Origin: Nitrospirillum sp034653355
Lineage (GTDB): Bacteria > Pseudomonadota > Alphaproteobacteria > Azospirillales > Azospirillaceae
Direction: 5' to 3'
DNA: 64,000 bases
NCBI RefSeq assembly: GCF_034653355.1
Contig: NZ_JAYEER010000003.1
Location: 992,001-1,056,000, forward strand
Every line of letters starts with the position of its first letter. The first letter of the stretch is position 1. The position numbers were made by a program, and so were the translations under genes. The notes under the pieces were generated by a model. The model was not told the origin of the DNA and made no database searches. It was given only the letters and a program-made list of their open reading frames with translations. Shown here in pieces: positions 8,092 through 18,001 of this stretch.

Positions 8092-8250
8092 ATGATGGTC
8101 CGGAACGACATCCTGTTGGATATGCCAGAGGTCGCCGACACCCGGTCGCTGATCGAGCGGGTCGAGGATGCGCTGCTGTCGGTCAATCCGGACCTGTGGC
8201 TGGTCAGCGCCCTGCTGGTGGTGGCCATCCGCTGCCTGGGGGCGCTGTGA
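8092..8250 (+). CDS. 52-residue single-pass membrane peptide, first gene of transporter operon
   Basis: A short open frame, MMVRNDILLDMPEVADTRSL followed by an acidic helix and a C-terminal hydrophobic stretch (DLWLVSALLVVAIRCLGAL). GGAAG with a following GGGG lies just upstream of the paired ATGs (8092 and 8095). The stop codon TGA at 8248-8250 shares its A with the ATG of the HlyD-type adaptor, so the two are translationally coupled. Base composition and codon use match the neighbours. It could be a small subunit that stays with the transporter in the inner membrane, or a leader that tunes translation of the adaptor. No family is recognised. Confidence 0.6.
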   Translation: MMVRNDILLDMPEVADTRSLIERVEDALLSVNPDLWLVSALLVVAIRCLGAL

Positions 8251-9629
8251 TGGGCGCGCCGGGTTCGCCCAGCGTGGAGGGGCCCGTTGGCGGCGGCGTT
8301 CACATCGTCAAGGCGACGGGCGTGAGCGGCACCGGCGGCATGGGGGCCGGCATGGACCGCCGCGTGGAAAAGCCCAAGGGCTGGAAGGGCTGGGTGCACC
8401 GCGCCCGCACCGACAAGCGCGCCTGGGCGGCCGGCGCGGTGGTGCTGGCCCTGGCCGGCGGGGCGATCGTCCTGACCCAGACCCAGGGCGGCCAGACTGT
8501 GCGCGTGGCGGAATCGCGCCTGACCGTGGCCACGGTGTCCCAGGGCACGTTCGAGGATTTCATTCCCGTGCGCGGCGCGGTGGAGCCGCTGAACAGCGTC
8601 TACCTCGACAGCATCGAGGGCGGCCGGGTGGAAAAGAAACTGGTGGAGGTGGGCCAGAAGGTGAAGGCCGGCCAGCCGCTGGTGGAGCTGTCCAACACCC
8701 AGCTGCAGCTGGACATCATCTCGCGCGAGGCGCAGGTGATGGAACAGATCAATCGCCTGCACGACACCGAGCTGCAGCTGGAAACCAACCGCATCAGCAA
8801 CCAGCGCGAGCTGGCGGAGTGCGACTACAACGTCTCCTGGTTGTCCAAGGACCTGGAGCGCAAGACGGCGCTGATCAAGACGGGCGCCTCCTCGCAGCGC
8901 GACATCGACATCATCCGCGACCAGATCAAATGGTACGAGCGCCGGCGCGAGCTGACGCTGGAGACCATGCGCACCACTGACCAGATGCGCGCCAGCCAGT
9001 ACACCGAGATGCAGGACAGCACCCGCCGTCTGGAGGAAAACCTGGCCATGGCGCGCAAGAACCTGGACAGCCTGGTGGTGCGGGCGCCGGTGGACGGTCA
9101 GATCACCGTGCTGGACGTGGAGATCGGCCAGACCAAGCAGAAGGGCGAGCGCCTGGGCCGCATCGACCGTGACGACGGGTTCAAGGTCCAGGCCCAGATG
9201 GACGAATTCTACCTGTCGCGCCTGGAACTGGGCCAGACGGCGGAGGCCGCCATCGGCGCCGGCGAGTACAAGCTGAAGGTCGCCAAGATTTATCCGCAGG
9301 TCCGTGACGGTCAGTTCCAGGTGGATCTGGAATTCTTAGGAGCCGCGCCGCAGGATATTCGCAGCGGCCAGACCCTGCAGATGCGCCTGAAGCTGGGGGC
9401 CGCCACCGCCGCGCTGTTGATCCCCAACGGCGGCTTCTACCAGGACACGGGCGGCGACTGGATCTTCGTGGTGCAGCCGGGTGGCGCCTATGCCGAGAAG
9501 CGGCGCGTGCATCTGGGCCGGCGCAACGCCCAGATGATCGAGGTGCGCGACGGCCTGGCGCCGGGCGATCGGGTCATCGTCTCCTCCTACGGGGACCTGG
9601 CGCGCATGGACCGCATCGAACTAAATTGA
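8250..9629 (+). CDS. HlyD/MacA-type periplasmic adaptor of ABC exporter
   Basis: A membrane-fusion (adaptor) protein of 459 residues. The frame is open further upstream, but the ATG at 8250 is chosen because it couples to the preceding peptide gene. A cytoplasmic Gly-rich N-terminus is followed by one membrane segment (about 58-76). A biotinyl-lipoyl-like half (PLNSVYLDSIEGGRVEKKLVEVGQ), a long coiled-coil hairpin, the second lipoyl half (VRAPVDGQITVLDVEIGQ) and beta-barrel domains come next. It should link the inner-membrane permeases to an outer-membrane TolC-type channel. No TolC gene is present in the window. The ATPase gene follows after 44 bases. Confidence 0.93.
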   Translation: MGAPGSPSVEGPVGGGVHIVKATGVSGTGGMGAGMDRRVEKPKGWKGWVHRARTDKRAWAAGAVVLALAGGAIVLTQTQGGQTVRVAESRLTVATVSQGTFEDFIPVRGAVEPLNSVYLDSIEGGRVEKKLVEVGQKVKAGQPLVELSNTQLQLDIISREAQVMEQINRLHDTELQLETNRISNQRELAECDYNVSWLSKDLERKTALIKTGASSQRDIDIIRDQIKWYERRRELTLETMRTTDQMRASQYTEMQDSTRRLEENLAMARKNLDSLVVRAPVDGQITVLDVEIGQTKQKGERLGRIDRDDGFKVQAQMDEFYLSRLELGQTAEAAIGAGEYKLKVAKIYPQVRDGQFQVDLEFLGAAPQDIRSGQTLQMRLKLGAATAALLIPNGGFYQDTGGDWIFVVQPGGAYAEKRRVHLGRRNAQMIEVRDGLAPGDRVIVSSYGDLARMDRIELN

Positions 9630-9673
9630 TCCGTTCGCGAAACGATCATTGAATTTGTTGTCATAAGACGGGG

Positions 9674-10363
9674 ATGGCAAGGATGCTGAAGCTAGTCGAT
9701 CTGACCAAGGTCTACCGCACGGAAGAGGTGGAGACCACGGCCCTGAACCAGGTGAACATCCACATCAAGCAGGGCGAGTTCGTGGCCATCATGGGCCCGT
9801 CGGGCTGCGGCAAGTCCTCGTTGCTGAACATCGTGGGCATGCTGGACAACCCCAGCAGCGGCCAATACTGGTTCGGGGATGAGGATGTGGCGGGCTATGG
9901 CGAGCGTAAGCTGGCCGACATCCGCAAGAAGAACATCGGCTTCATCTTCCAGAGCTTCAACCTGATCGACGAGCTGACGGTGTTCGAGAACGTGGAGCTG
10001 GCGCTGCTCTACCACGACATCCCGGCGCGCGAGCGGAAGGAGCGGGTGAAGGAGGCTTTGGCCAAGGTCAACATCGCCCATCGCGAAAGCCATCTGCCGC
10101 AGCAACTGTCCGGCGGCCAGCAGCAGCGCGTCGCCATCGCCCGCGCCGTCGTCTCGCGCCCCCGCATGCTGCTGGCGGACGAGCCCACCGGCAACCTGGA
10201 CAGCGCCAACGGCGAAGAGGTCATGAACATGCTGACCGAGCTGAACGCCGAGGGCACGACCATCGTCATGGTCACCCACTCCATGCCCCACGCCCAGTAC
10301 GCCCGGCGCATCATCAACCTGTTCGACGGCCAGGTGGTGGCGGAAAACCTGCGCGCCGCCTGA
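9674..10363 (+). CDS. MacB/LolD-type ABC transporter ATPase
   Basis: A 229-residue nucleotide-binding subunit. Walker A is GPSGCGKSS (41-49), the signature motif is LSGGQQQR, Walker B is LLADEPTGNLD and the switch His is in MVTHSM. The Q-loop and N-terminal half resemble the MacB/LolD/FtsE group. It is the only ATPase in a run that contains five permeases, so it presumably energises all of them. The start at 9674 is used; an ATG at 9683, preceded by AAGG, is an alternative. The group normally drives mechanotransmission across the envelope (export or extraction) rather than import. Confidence 0.95.
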   Translation: MARMLKLVDLTKVYRTEEVETTALNQVNIHIKQGEFVAIMGPSGCGKSSLLNIVGMLDNPSSGQYWFGDEDVAGYGERKLADIRKKNIGFIFQSFNLIDELTVFENVELALLYHDIPARERKERVKEALAKVNIAHRESHLPQQLSGGQQQRVAIARAVVSRPRMLLADEPTGNLDSANGEEVMNMLTELNAEGTTIVMVTHSMPHAQYARRIINLFDGQVVAENLRAA

Positions 10364-10435
10364 CGCCGCGCTTCCTTTCGTCCGCCCGCCCGCTGTCTGC
10401 CGCCGCCCTTCGCCGGAAAGGGGGAATGCCGCCCC

Positions 10436-12916
10436 ATGCTCGCCAATTACCTGACCGTGGCGCTGCGCACGCTGATCAAGCACAAGCTCTATTCGGCCAT
10501 CACGGTGGCGGGGCTGGCGCTGGGCCTGACGTCGGCCATCCTGATCGGCCTGTTCGTCCATAACGAACTGACCTACGACCGCGACGTCACCGACGCCGAC
10601 CACATCCAGCAGGTGCTGGTCACCGCCACCCTGCCCGGCCGCGCGCCGGAGGATGGGGCGGCGCTGCCCATGCCCGTGGGGCCTGCGCTGAAGCAGGCTT
10701 TCCCCCGGCAGGTGGCCGAGATGGCCCGCATCCTGCCCCAGACATCCAGCCTCAAGCGGGATGAAACGCTGTTCAGCGAACAGGTGGCCGTGGCCGACGC
10801 CAGCTTCTTCCGACTGTTCGACTGGCCCTTCCTGGCCGGCGACCGCGCCACGGCGCTGGACGACCCCAATTCCGTGGTGCTGACGCGCAAGACCGCCGCC
10901 AAGTATTTCGGCGACGCCGACGCGCTGGGCCGGACGCTGCTGGTGGACGGGCATCCGCTGCGGGTGACGGGTGTCATGCGCGACCTGCCGGCCAACACCC
11001 AGTTCGCCTTCGCCCTGCTGCTGCCCATGGACAGCCAGGCCAACCAGACCCCGGACTACCTGCGGGACCACTGGGGAGGGCTGATGACCCTGACCTTTGT
11101 GAAGCTGAAGCCGGAGATCGACCCGCAGGCCGGCGCCGACGCCATCCGGGCCGGCCTTCCCGCCTTCGGCGCCGCCATCCCGCCCATCCGCACCAGCACG
11201 GGCGAGGTCCATCTGGGCGAGGTGTTCAAGTTCTTCTTGGTGCCACTGACGCAGGCCCACCTGCATCCGGTGCGCAACGCGATGGTGGAGGGGACCAGCC
11301 CCCTGGAGGTCGGCATCTTCACCGCCGTCGCCGTGCTGGTGCTGGCCATCGCCTGCATCAACTTCATGAACCTGGCGACGGCGCGGGCCTCCTTGCGGGC
11401 GCGCGAGGTGGCGTTGCGCAAGGTGGTGGGTGCCAGCCGCGGCCAGATCATGGCGCAGTTCCTGGGCGAATCCATCCTGCTGACCGGCCTGGCGCTGATC
11501 CTGGCGGTGGCGCTGGTGGAGGTGCTGCTGCCGTCCTTCGCCGCCTTCCTGGGCAAGCCGTCGCTCGCCTTCAACTATCTGCGCGACGCGCGGGTGCTGG
11601 GCTGCCTGGCGGCCCTGGTGCTGGTGGTGGGCGGTGTCGGCGGGCTTTATCCGGCCGTCTTCCTGTCCGCCTTCCAGCCGGGGCCGGTGCTGAAGGGCAA
11701 CAGCGGGGGCAGCGGGGCGGGCGGGCGCCTGCGCGTGGCCCTGGTGGTGCTGCAGTTCGCCATTTCCATCAGCCTGATGGTGGCGACGGGCGTGGTCTAC
11801 GGCCAACTGGCCTACGCCCAGGGCCGGGCGCTGGGCTTCAACAAGGAAAACGTCGTCGTGCTGACCGACTTGTACGGCCCGGACCTGCAGCGGAAGGCGG
11901 AGACCCTGCGCGACGCCCTGCGGCAGGACCCGCGCATCGCCTCGGCGTCGCTGGCCGACTCCTATCCCGGCAGCGGCACGGAGAACAACACGGGCGTGAA
12001 CCATCCTGGGGCACCGGCCGATGACGGGGCGTTGGTGCTGCGCCGCGACGCCGTGGACCCGGACTATTTCGTCACCCTCGACGTTCGGCTGGTGGCCGGC
12101 CGCGTCTTCGATCGTGACCATCCAGCCGACACCATTCCTCCGGCCGACCCGGCCAATCCGCAGAAGCTGCGCCATGGCGGTGTGGTCCTGAACCAGTCGG
12201 CCGTGCGGCGCCTGGGCTACGCCTCGCCCGAAGCGGCTCTGGGCCAGCCGCTGATGCTGCCCGGCAAGGAGGGTGAGGCGGGGGTGGAGATCACGGTGGT
12301 GGGCGTGGTGGAAGACTTCCACCAGGGCAGCGTCCACACCGCCGTGGCGCCGCAGATATTCCTGGTGACGCCCAAGAACTACAGCCAGCTGTTGATCCGG
12401 GTGAAGGCGGGGGAGATGCCCGGAGCCTTGGACCTGATCGACCGCAGTTGGCGCCAGCTGGTGCCGGACCGGCCCGTGCCGCGCGTCTTCCTGGATGCCC
12501 AGCTGCAAAGCGTCTATGAGCGCGAGACCAAGACCGGCCAGCTGTTCGCCGCCTTCTCGGGACTGGCCATCGTCATCGCCGCCCTGGGCCTGTTCGGCCT
12601 CGCCTCCTTCACCGCCGAGCGGCGGACCAAGGAGATCGGGCTGCGCAAGGTGCTGGGCGCCGGCGTCACCGACATCGTGCGCCTGCTGGTCTGGCAGTTC
12701 TCCAAGCCCGTGCTGGTGGCCAACGTCATCGCTTGGCCCGTCGCGTGGGTCGCCATGCGCCACTGGCTGGATGGCTTCGCCGACCGCGTTTCCCTCAATC
12801 CCCTGCTGTTCGTGGCGTCCGGCCTGTCGGCCCTGGTGGTCGCCTGGGCCACGGTGGGGCTGCACGCCGCCCGGGTGGCGGCCACCAAACCCGTCGTCGC
12901 CTTGCGCTATGAATAA
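10436..12916 (+). CDS. Duplicated FtsX/MacB-type ABC permease, copy 1
   Basis: An 826-residue permease built of two MacB-like halves. Each half has one membrane helix, a periplasmic MacB_PCD-like domain and three FtsX helices, giving eight helices in all. The first FtsX block carries ASLRAREVALRKVVGASR and the second ERRTKEIGLRKVLGAG, the conserved cytoplasmic loop that couples to the ATPase. The C-terminus ends in ALRYE, as in all five copies. Because both halves are fused, one polypeptide could form the whole membrane unit on an ATPase dimer. The next gene begins 12 bases later, after a TAAGGAG that supplies its ribosome-binding site. Confidence 0.93.
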   Translation: MLANYLTVALRTLIKHKLYSAITVAGLALGLTSAILIGLFVHNELTYDRDVTDADHIQQVLVTATLPGRAPEDGAALPMPVGPALKQAFPRQVAEMARILPQTSSLKRDETLFSEQVAVADASFFRLFDWPFLAGDRATALDDPNSVVLTRKTAAKYFGDADALGRTLLVDGHPLRVTGVMRDLPANTQFAFALLLPMDSQANQTPDYLRDHWGGLMTLTFVKLKPEIDPQAGADAIRAGLPAFGAAIPPIRTSTGEVHLGEVFKFFLVPLTQAHLHPVRNAMVEGTSPLEVGIFTAVAVLVLAIACINFMNLATARASLRAREVALRKVVGASRGQIMAQFLGESILLTGLALILAVALVEVLLPSFAAFLGKPSLAFNYLRDARVLGCLAALVLVVGGVGGLYPAVFLSAFQPGPVLKGNSGGSGAGGRLRVALVVLQFAISISLMVATGVVYGQLAYAQGRALGFNKENVVVLTDLYGPDLQRKAETLRDALRQDPRIASASLADSYPGSGTENNTGVNHPGAPADDGALVLRRDAVDPDYFVTLDVRLVAGRVFDRDHPADTIPPADPANPQKLRHGGVVLNQSAVRRLGYASPEAALGQPLMLPGKEGEAGVEITVVGVVEDFHQGSVHTAVAPQIFLVTPKNYSQLLIRVKAGEMPGALDLIDRSWRQLVPDRPVPRVFLDAQLQSVYERETKTGQLFAAFSGLAIVIAALGLFGLASFTAERRTKEIGLRKVLGAGVTDIVRLLVWQFSKPVLVANVIAWPVAWVAMRHWLDGFADRVSLNPLLFVASGLSALVVAWATVGLHAARVAATKPVVALRYE

Positions 12917-12928
12917 GGAGTCCTCGCC

Positions 12929-15406
12929 ATGAAGATGCTGGGCAATTTCCTGCGGGTGGCGGTGCGCATCCTGGTGCGCGACCGGCTGTACACGCTGCTG
13001 AACGTGGCCGGCCTCGCCATCGGCATCGCCGCCGCCAGCATGCTGGGCCTCTATGTGTGGCATGAAACGCACTACGACGGCTTCTTCAGCAAGGCTGGCC
13101 AAATCTACCGCGTGGACAAGACGGAATTCGTGCCTGGGCGCATGCCCATCACCTACGATTCCACGGCCAAGCCCTTGGGGCCGGCGCTGAAGCAGGACTT
13201 CCCCGAGATCGAGGCCATGGTGCGCATCCACAGCGAGGCGGTGGTGGCGTCGCGCGACGGCAACGCCTTTCGCGAGTGGATGCTCGTGGTGGATGCCGAT
13301 TTTTTCCGGCTGTTCGACCTGCCCTTCATCGCCGGCGATCCGGGCACGGCCCTGGCCGCCCCCGGCACCGTCGTGCTGCCGGAAAGCGTGGCGCGCAAGT
13401 ATTTCAATGGCGTGGACATCCTGGGCCGCACGCTGACGCTGACCAACGGCGTCAGCCTGACGGTCAGCGGCGTCATCCGCGACCTGCCGACCAACACCCA
13501 CCTGCGGCGCGGGGCCATGCTAACCACCATCGGGACCCGCCTGGGCGAGAATTTCGACGGCTGGTTCACCCGCATGGACACGGTGTGGAACACCAACTTC
13601 ATCCGCACCTATATCCTGGTGAAGCCGGGCACCGACCCGGCGGCGCTGACGGCGCGTTTCCCGGCTTTCCTGACGGCACGCGACCCCAACTATCTGTCGA
13701 CCGGCACCAACAAGCCGGCCAAGGCCCTGGTGCTGACCGGCCTGACCCACATCCACACCGATCCCACCGGGGTCGGCGCCAACCTGCTGGGCGTGCTGCG
13801 CGGCCTGGTCGCGGTGGCCGCCGTGGTGCTGGGCATCGCCATCGTCAACTTCGTCAACCTGTCGACCGCGCGGTCCTCCCTGCGGGTGCGCGAGGTGGCG
13901 GTGCGCAAGGCGCTGGGCGCGCCGCGCGGGCTGCTGGTCGGCCAGTTCCTGGTGGAATCGGTGCTGCTGACCCTGGTGGCGGCGGTGCTGGGGTACGTCC
14001 TGCTGGAAATGCTCATGCCCACCTTCGTGTCCGTGCTGGGCATCCGGTTCGACCGGGGCTACCTCTACAGCCCCTGGCTGCTGGTGGCGGAACTGGCGGG
14101 TGTGCTGGCGGTGGGCGGCCTGGCCGGCCTTTACCCGGCGCTGGTCCTGTCGCGGCCGACCGCCTCGGTCCTGCTGAAAGGCGGGACGGTGTCGTCGGGC
14201 GGATCGGCGGTGCGCACCCTGCTGGTGGTGGCGCAGTTCAGCGCCGCCATCCTGCTGGCCATCTCCACCATCGTCATCTTCCAGCAGACGCGCTACGTCA
14301 GCAGCCAGCAGCTGGGCTTCAACGCCGAGGGTGTGTTGCTGGTGCGCGAGCTGCACCAGCCGGAGGCACGCACCCACATCGAAAGCTTCCGCCAGGCGCT
14401 GCTGCGCATCCCCGGCGTGGCCCAGGCGGGTGCCAGTTTCCACGCACCCAGCGACGGGTCGGACAGCACCGACAACTATCATGTGCCCGGCACGGTGGAT
14501 GACGGCACCATCGTCTTCCGCAGCGAATTCATCGGGCACGATTATCTGCAGGCCATGGGCGTGCGGCTGCTGGCCGGCCGCCTGTTCGACCGCGCCGCCA
14601 CGGCGGATGCGCTGCGCGACCCAGCGGCGGCGGCCCCGAGTGAGGGCCTCAACAATGTGCGCCCCACCGACCCCCTGGGCCGCACGGTGGTGCTGTCGTG
14701 GCGGGCCGTCCAGCGCCTGGGCTTCCATACGGCGGAAGAGGCGGTGGGCCGCCAGGTGATCTATGACGTCGACTACCCGCTGACCATCATCGGCGTGGTG
14801 GACGACTGGCAGTTCAACAGCGCCCGGACGGAACTGCAGCCCACCGCCTTCCTGCTGGACGAACGGGGCCTGGATGTCATGGCCGTCCGCCTGACGCCCG
14901 CCGCCGGGGCCACGACGCTGGCCGCCATCGACCAGCTGTGGAAGGACACCTTCCCCACCATCCCCGGGAATCGGCAGTTCCTGGACGACCATATCCGCGA
15001 CGCCTACACGGGCGAGATGCGCCAGGGAACCCTGCTGGCGGGCTTCACCGGCCTCGCCATCCTGATCGCCTGCCTGGGTCTGTTCGGCTTGGCCGCGTTC
15101 ACCGCCCAGCGTCGCACCAAGGAGATCGGGTTGCGCAAGGTGCTGGGCGCCGGCGTCACCGACATCGTGCGCCTGCTGGTCTGGCAGTTCAGCAAGCCGG
15201 TCATGGTGGCCAACCTCATCGCCTGGCCGCTGGCCTGGCTGGGGCTCAGCCGCTGGCTGCAGGGCTACGCCTACCGCATCGCGCTGAACCCGCTGGTCTT
15301 CGCCGTCGCCGGGCTGGCGGCACTGGTCATCGCCTGGGTGACGGTGGCCGGCCACGCCGCCCGGGTGGCGGCGGCCAAGCCGGTGGACGCGCTGCGCTAC
15401 GAGTAG
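12929..15406 (+). CDS. Duplicated FtsX/MacB-type ABC permease, copy 2
   Basis: An 825-residue paralogue of copy 1 with the same eight-helix, two-module layout. It contains the coupling-loop motifs SLRVREVAVRKALGAPR in the first half and QRRTKEIGLRKVLGAG in the second. The end is DALRYE. The N-terminal helix region (LYTLLNVAGLAIGIAAASML) and the phrase WHETHYDGFF are shared with copies 3-5, suggesting that copies 2-5 are closer to one another than to copy 1. The periplasmic parts differ most, which may mean different substrates or partners. The gene lies 12 bases after copy 1 in an operon. Confidence 0.93.
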   Translation: MKMLGNFLRVAVRILVRDRLYTLLNVAGLAIGIAAASMLGLYVWHETHYDGFFSKAGQIYRVDKTEFVPGRMPITYDSTAKPLGPALKQDFPEIEAMVRIHSEAVVASRDGNAFREWMLVVDADFFRLFDLPFIAGDPGTALAAPGTVVLPESVARKYFNGVDILGRTLTLTNGVSLTVSGVIRDLPTNTHLRRGAMLTTIGTRLGENFDGWFTRMDTVWNTNFIRTYILVKPGTDPAALTARFPAFLTARDPNYLSTGTNKPAKALVLTGLTHIHTDPTGVGANLLGVLRGLVAVAAVVLGIAIVNFVNLSTARSSLRVREVAVRKALGAPRGLLVGQFLVESVLLTLVAAVLGYVLLEMLMPTFVSVLGIRFDRGYLYSPWLLVAELAGVLAVGGLAGLYPALVLSRPTASVLLKGGTVSSGGSAVRTLLVVAQFSAAILLAISTIVIFQQTRYVSSQQLGFNAEGVLLVRELHQPEARTHIESFRQALLRIPGVAQAGASFHAPSDGSDSTDNYHVPGTVDDGTIVFRSEFIGHDYLQAMGVRLLAGRLFDRAATADALRDPAAAAPSEGLNNVRPTDPLGRTVVLSWRAVQRLGFHTAEEAVGRQVIYDVDYPLTIIGVVDDWQFNSARTELQPTAFLLDERGLDVMAVRLTPAAGATTLAAIDQLWKDTFPTIPGNRQFLDDHIRDAYTGEMRQGTLLAGFTGLAILIACLGLFGLAAFTAQRRTKEIGLRKVLGAGVTDIVRLLVWQFSKPVMVANLIAWPLAWLGLSRWLQGYAYRIALNPLVFAVAGLAALVIAWVTVAGHAARVAAAKPVDALRYE

Positions 15407-15420
15407 AAGTGAAAGAACTA

Positions 15421-15436
15421 GGCCGCGACCGCGGCC
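15421..15436. repeat. Short GC-rich inverted repeat between permeases 2 and 3
   Basis: GGCCGC-GACC-GCGGCC forms a perfect 6-bp stem in the 135-base gap between two permease genes, the largest gap in the array. No T-run follows, so it is not a classical terminator. It could act as an RNA-stabilising or partially attenuating hairpin. Confidence 0.35.
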
Positions 15437-15541
15437 GCCGGAGCGGGCACCCCTCAATACGGTAAAAGGGGGGCGGAACGAGGATAGCCAAGGCCACGGA
15501 TGTGGGCGCCCGGCGCCCTGAGGGAAGAGGAAGGGGGCATC

Positions 15542-17989
15542 ATGTTCGGCAATTTCCTGAAGGTCGCCGTGCGGGTCCTGGTGCGCCAGCGCCTCTACAC
15601 CGCCCTGAACATCGCCGGCTTGGCGCTGGGCATGGCCACGGCGGCCATGATCAGCCTCTTCGTCTGGCATGAGATGCACTATGACGGCTTCTTTTCCCAC
15701 GCGGACCGCATCCATCGCCTGATCCGCACCTTCCACACGCCCAGCGGCGCCGCCGTGACCGTGGCGGCACAGGCCAAGCCCATGGGCCCGGCCCTGGCGC
15801 GCGATTTCCCGGAGGCGGAGGCCGTGGTGCGGGTGGTGAACCATGCCGTGGCCGTGCGTCGCGACAGCGCCGTGTTCGAGGTGCACCTTACCCTGGCCGA
15901 CGCGGACTATTTCCGCCTGTTCGATTGGCCCTTCCTGGCGGGCGATCCCGCCACGGCCATCAGCCAACCCGGTACCGTGGTCCTGACGGAAACGACGGCG
16001 CGCAAGCTGTTTTCCAGCGTCGACATCCTGGACCGCGCCGTCACCCTGACCTCGGGCGTGACGCTGACAGTGGCGGGCGTCATCCGTGACCTGCCGTCCA
16101 ACACCGTCTTCCATATGGAAATGCTGACCAACATCGCCACCCGTCTCAACGACGGCTGGGATGAGCCCTTCGCTGCGGCCGACACCCAGTGGCACCACAG
16201 CTTCCTGCGCACCTACCTGCTGCTGAAGCCGGGGGTGGAGCCGGCGTCCCTGGTGGCACGCTTCCCCGGCTTCCTGGCGGCCCGCATGACGGAGTACCTG
16301 GACACGGCCACGGGCAAGCCCAGCGCGACCCTGGACCTGCAGCCGCTGACCCGGGTGCATGTCGAGGGCATCAGTGACGACGGCGTGCCTCTCAGCCTGC
16401 TGGTCACCTTCCTGGGCGTGGGGGCGCTGGTGCTGGGGATCGCGGTCATCAACTTCATCAACCTGTCCACCGCCCGCTCCTCCTTGCGCGCGCGAGAGGT
16501 GGCCATCCGCAAGACGCTGGGCGGGCGGCGCGGCATGCTGGTGATGCAGTTCCTGACGGAATCGGTGCTGCTGGCCCTCATCTCCGGCGCCCTGGCCCTG
16601 GTGCTGGTGGAACTGGCCATGCCCCGCTTCCTGGCGCTGCTGGACCTGCGCATGGATGCGCACTTCATATCCGGTCTGTGGATCGCGGCGGTGTCGCTGC
16701 CCCTGGTGGCTGTGGTGGGCTTGGCTGGCGGCCTTTACCCGGCGCTGGTCCTGTCGCGGCCCCGGCCGGGCGATCTGCTGAAGGGCGGGCCCATGGCGGC
16801 CGGCGGCGGGCGGTTGCGCGCCATCCTGGTAGTGGCCCAGTTCGCCGCCGCCATCGTGCTGGGCATCTCCACCGTCGTCATGCTGCAGCAGACGCGCTAC
16901 GCCAGCACTCAGCGCCTGGGCTTCATGCCGGAAAACGTGGTGCTGCTGCGCGGATTGGACACGCCGGCCGGCCATGCCCACCAGCAGGCCTTGCGTGAGG
17001 CGCTGCTGCGCATCCCGGGCGTGATCGCGGCGGGCGGCAGCCTGTGGATTCCGGGCGACGGCGCCGACCGCTTCTCCTCCTACCGCCTGCCCGACACGCC
17101 CAAGGAGAAGGAGCTGGCGCTACGCACCGAGGGGGTGGACTTCGGCTACATGCAGGCCGTGGGCATGAAGGTGCTGGCCGGCCGGCTGTTCGACCAGGCC
17201 CACCCCATGGACGGCCAGGTCACCCGACCCGACGCGCCGGAGGATGAGGAGGCGCCCCAGGGTGACAGCGTCGTGCTGTCCGCCCTGGCGGTGACGCGGC
17301 TGGGCCTGGGGTCGCCGGAGCAAGCCCTGGGCCGCACGGTGATCTATGGCGACCACACGGCCGTGACCGTCATCGGCGTGGTGGACGATGTGCAGTTCGA
17401 CAGCGCCAAGTCGGTGCTGGAGCCCACCCTCTACCTGATCGAGCCCCGGTTCACGGACGTCATGGCGGTGCGGGTGGCCGCCGGGGGTGGTGCCGTCACC
17501 CTGGCCGCCATCGACGACACCTGGCGCCGCCTCTACCCCGACCTGCCGCTGAAGCGGGAATTCCTGGACGACCACATCCGCGACACCTATGCCGCCACCG
17601 CCCATCAGGGCCAACTGCTGGGCCTGTTCTCCGGCCTGGCCATCCTGATCGCCTGCCTGGGATTGTTCGGCCTGGCCGCCTTCACGGCGGAGCGGCGGAC
17701 GAAGGAGATAGGCTTGCGCAAGGTGCTGGGCGCCACCGTGCCCGACATCGTGCGCCTGCTGGTCTGGCAGTTCAGCAAGCCGGTGGTGGTGGCGACGCTG
17801 GTCGCCTGGCCCGTCGCCTGGGTGCTGGCCGGGCGCTGGCTGGGGGAATTCGTCTACCGCGTCGACCGCGACCCCCTGGTCTTCGTCATCGCCGGCCTGG
17901 TGGCGCTGCTGATCGCCTGGGTGACGGTGGCGGGCCACGCCGCCCGGGTAGCCGCGGCCAAGCCGGTGCGCGCCCTGCGCTACGAATAG
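15542..17989 (+). CDS. Duplicated FtsX/MacB-type ABC permease, copy 3
   Basis: The chosen start gives 815 residues. An in-frame ATG at 15500 adds 14 residues (MWAPGALREEEGG..) that are not shared with the paralogues. The ATG at 15542 follows GGAAGAGGAAGGGGG and aligns with the N-termini of the others (MFGNFLKVAVRVLVRQRLY). It has the same two-module eight-helix architecture, with SLRAREVAIRKTLGGRR in the first FtsX block and ERRTKEIGLRKVLGAT in the second, ending RALRYE. The second periplasmic domain contains a DDHIRDTYAA-type motif before the last FtsX block that is also present in copies 2 and 4. Copy 4 starts 11 bases after this gene ends. Confidence 0.93.
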   Translation: MFGNFLKVAVRVLVRQRLYTALNIAGLALGMATAAMISLFVWHEMHYDGFFSHADRIHRLIRTFHTPSGAAVTVAAQAKPMGPALARDFPEAEAVVRVVNHAVAVRRDSAVFEVHLTLADADYFRLFDWPFLAGDPATAISQPGTVVLTETTARKLFSSVDILDRAVTLTSGVTLTVAGVIRDLPSNTVFHMEMLTNIATRLNDGWDEPFAAADTQWHHSFLRTYLLLKPGVEPASLVARFPGFLAARMTEYLDTATGKPSATLDLQPLTRVHVEGISDDGVPLSLLVTFLGVGALVLGIAVINFINLSTARSSLRAREVAIRKTLGGRRGMLVMQFLTESVLLALISGALALVLVELAMPRFLALLDLRMDAHFISGLWIAAVSLPLVAVVGLAGGLYPALVLSRPRPGDLLKGGPMAAGGGRLRAILVVAQFAAAIVLGISTVVMLQQTRYASTQRLGFMPENVVLLRGLDTPAGHAHQQALREALLRIPGVIAAGGSLWIPGDGADRFSSYRLPDTPKEKELALRTEGVDFGYMQAVGMKVLAGRLFDQAHPMDGQVTRPDAPEDEEAPQGDSVVLSALAVTRLGLGSPEQALGRTVIYGDHTAVTVIGVVDDVQFDSAKSVLEPTLYLIEPRFTDVMAVRVAAGGGAVTLAAIDDTWRRLYPDLPLKREFLDDHIRDTYAATAHQGQLLGLFSGLAILIACLGLFGLAAFTAERRTKEIGLRKVLGATVPDIVRLLVWQFSKPVVVATLVAWPVAWVLAGRWLGEFVYRVDRDPLVFVIAGLVALLIAWVTVAGHAARVAAAKPVRALRYE

Positions 17990-18001
17990 GATGTCCGTCC
18001 C

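Noticed and set aside
9692..13501. A very long open frame on the minus strand opposite the ATPase and first permease (and similar ones opposite later permeases, e.g. 13520-16981 and 17120-19696)
   Set aside because: These are shadows of GC-rich coding DNA: their translations are His/Gln/Gly/Arg-rich, lack family motifs and lie fully opposite well-supported transporter genes.
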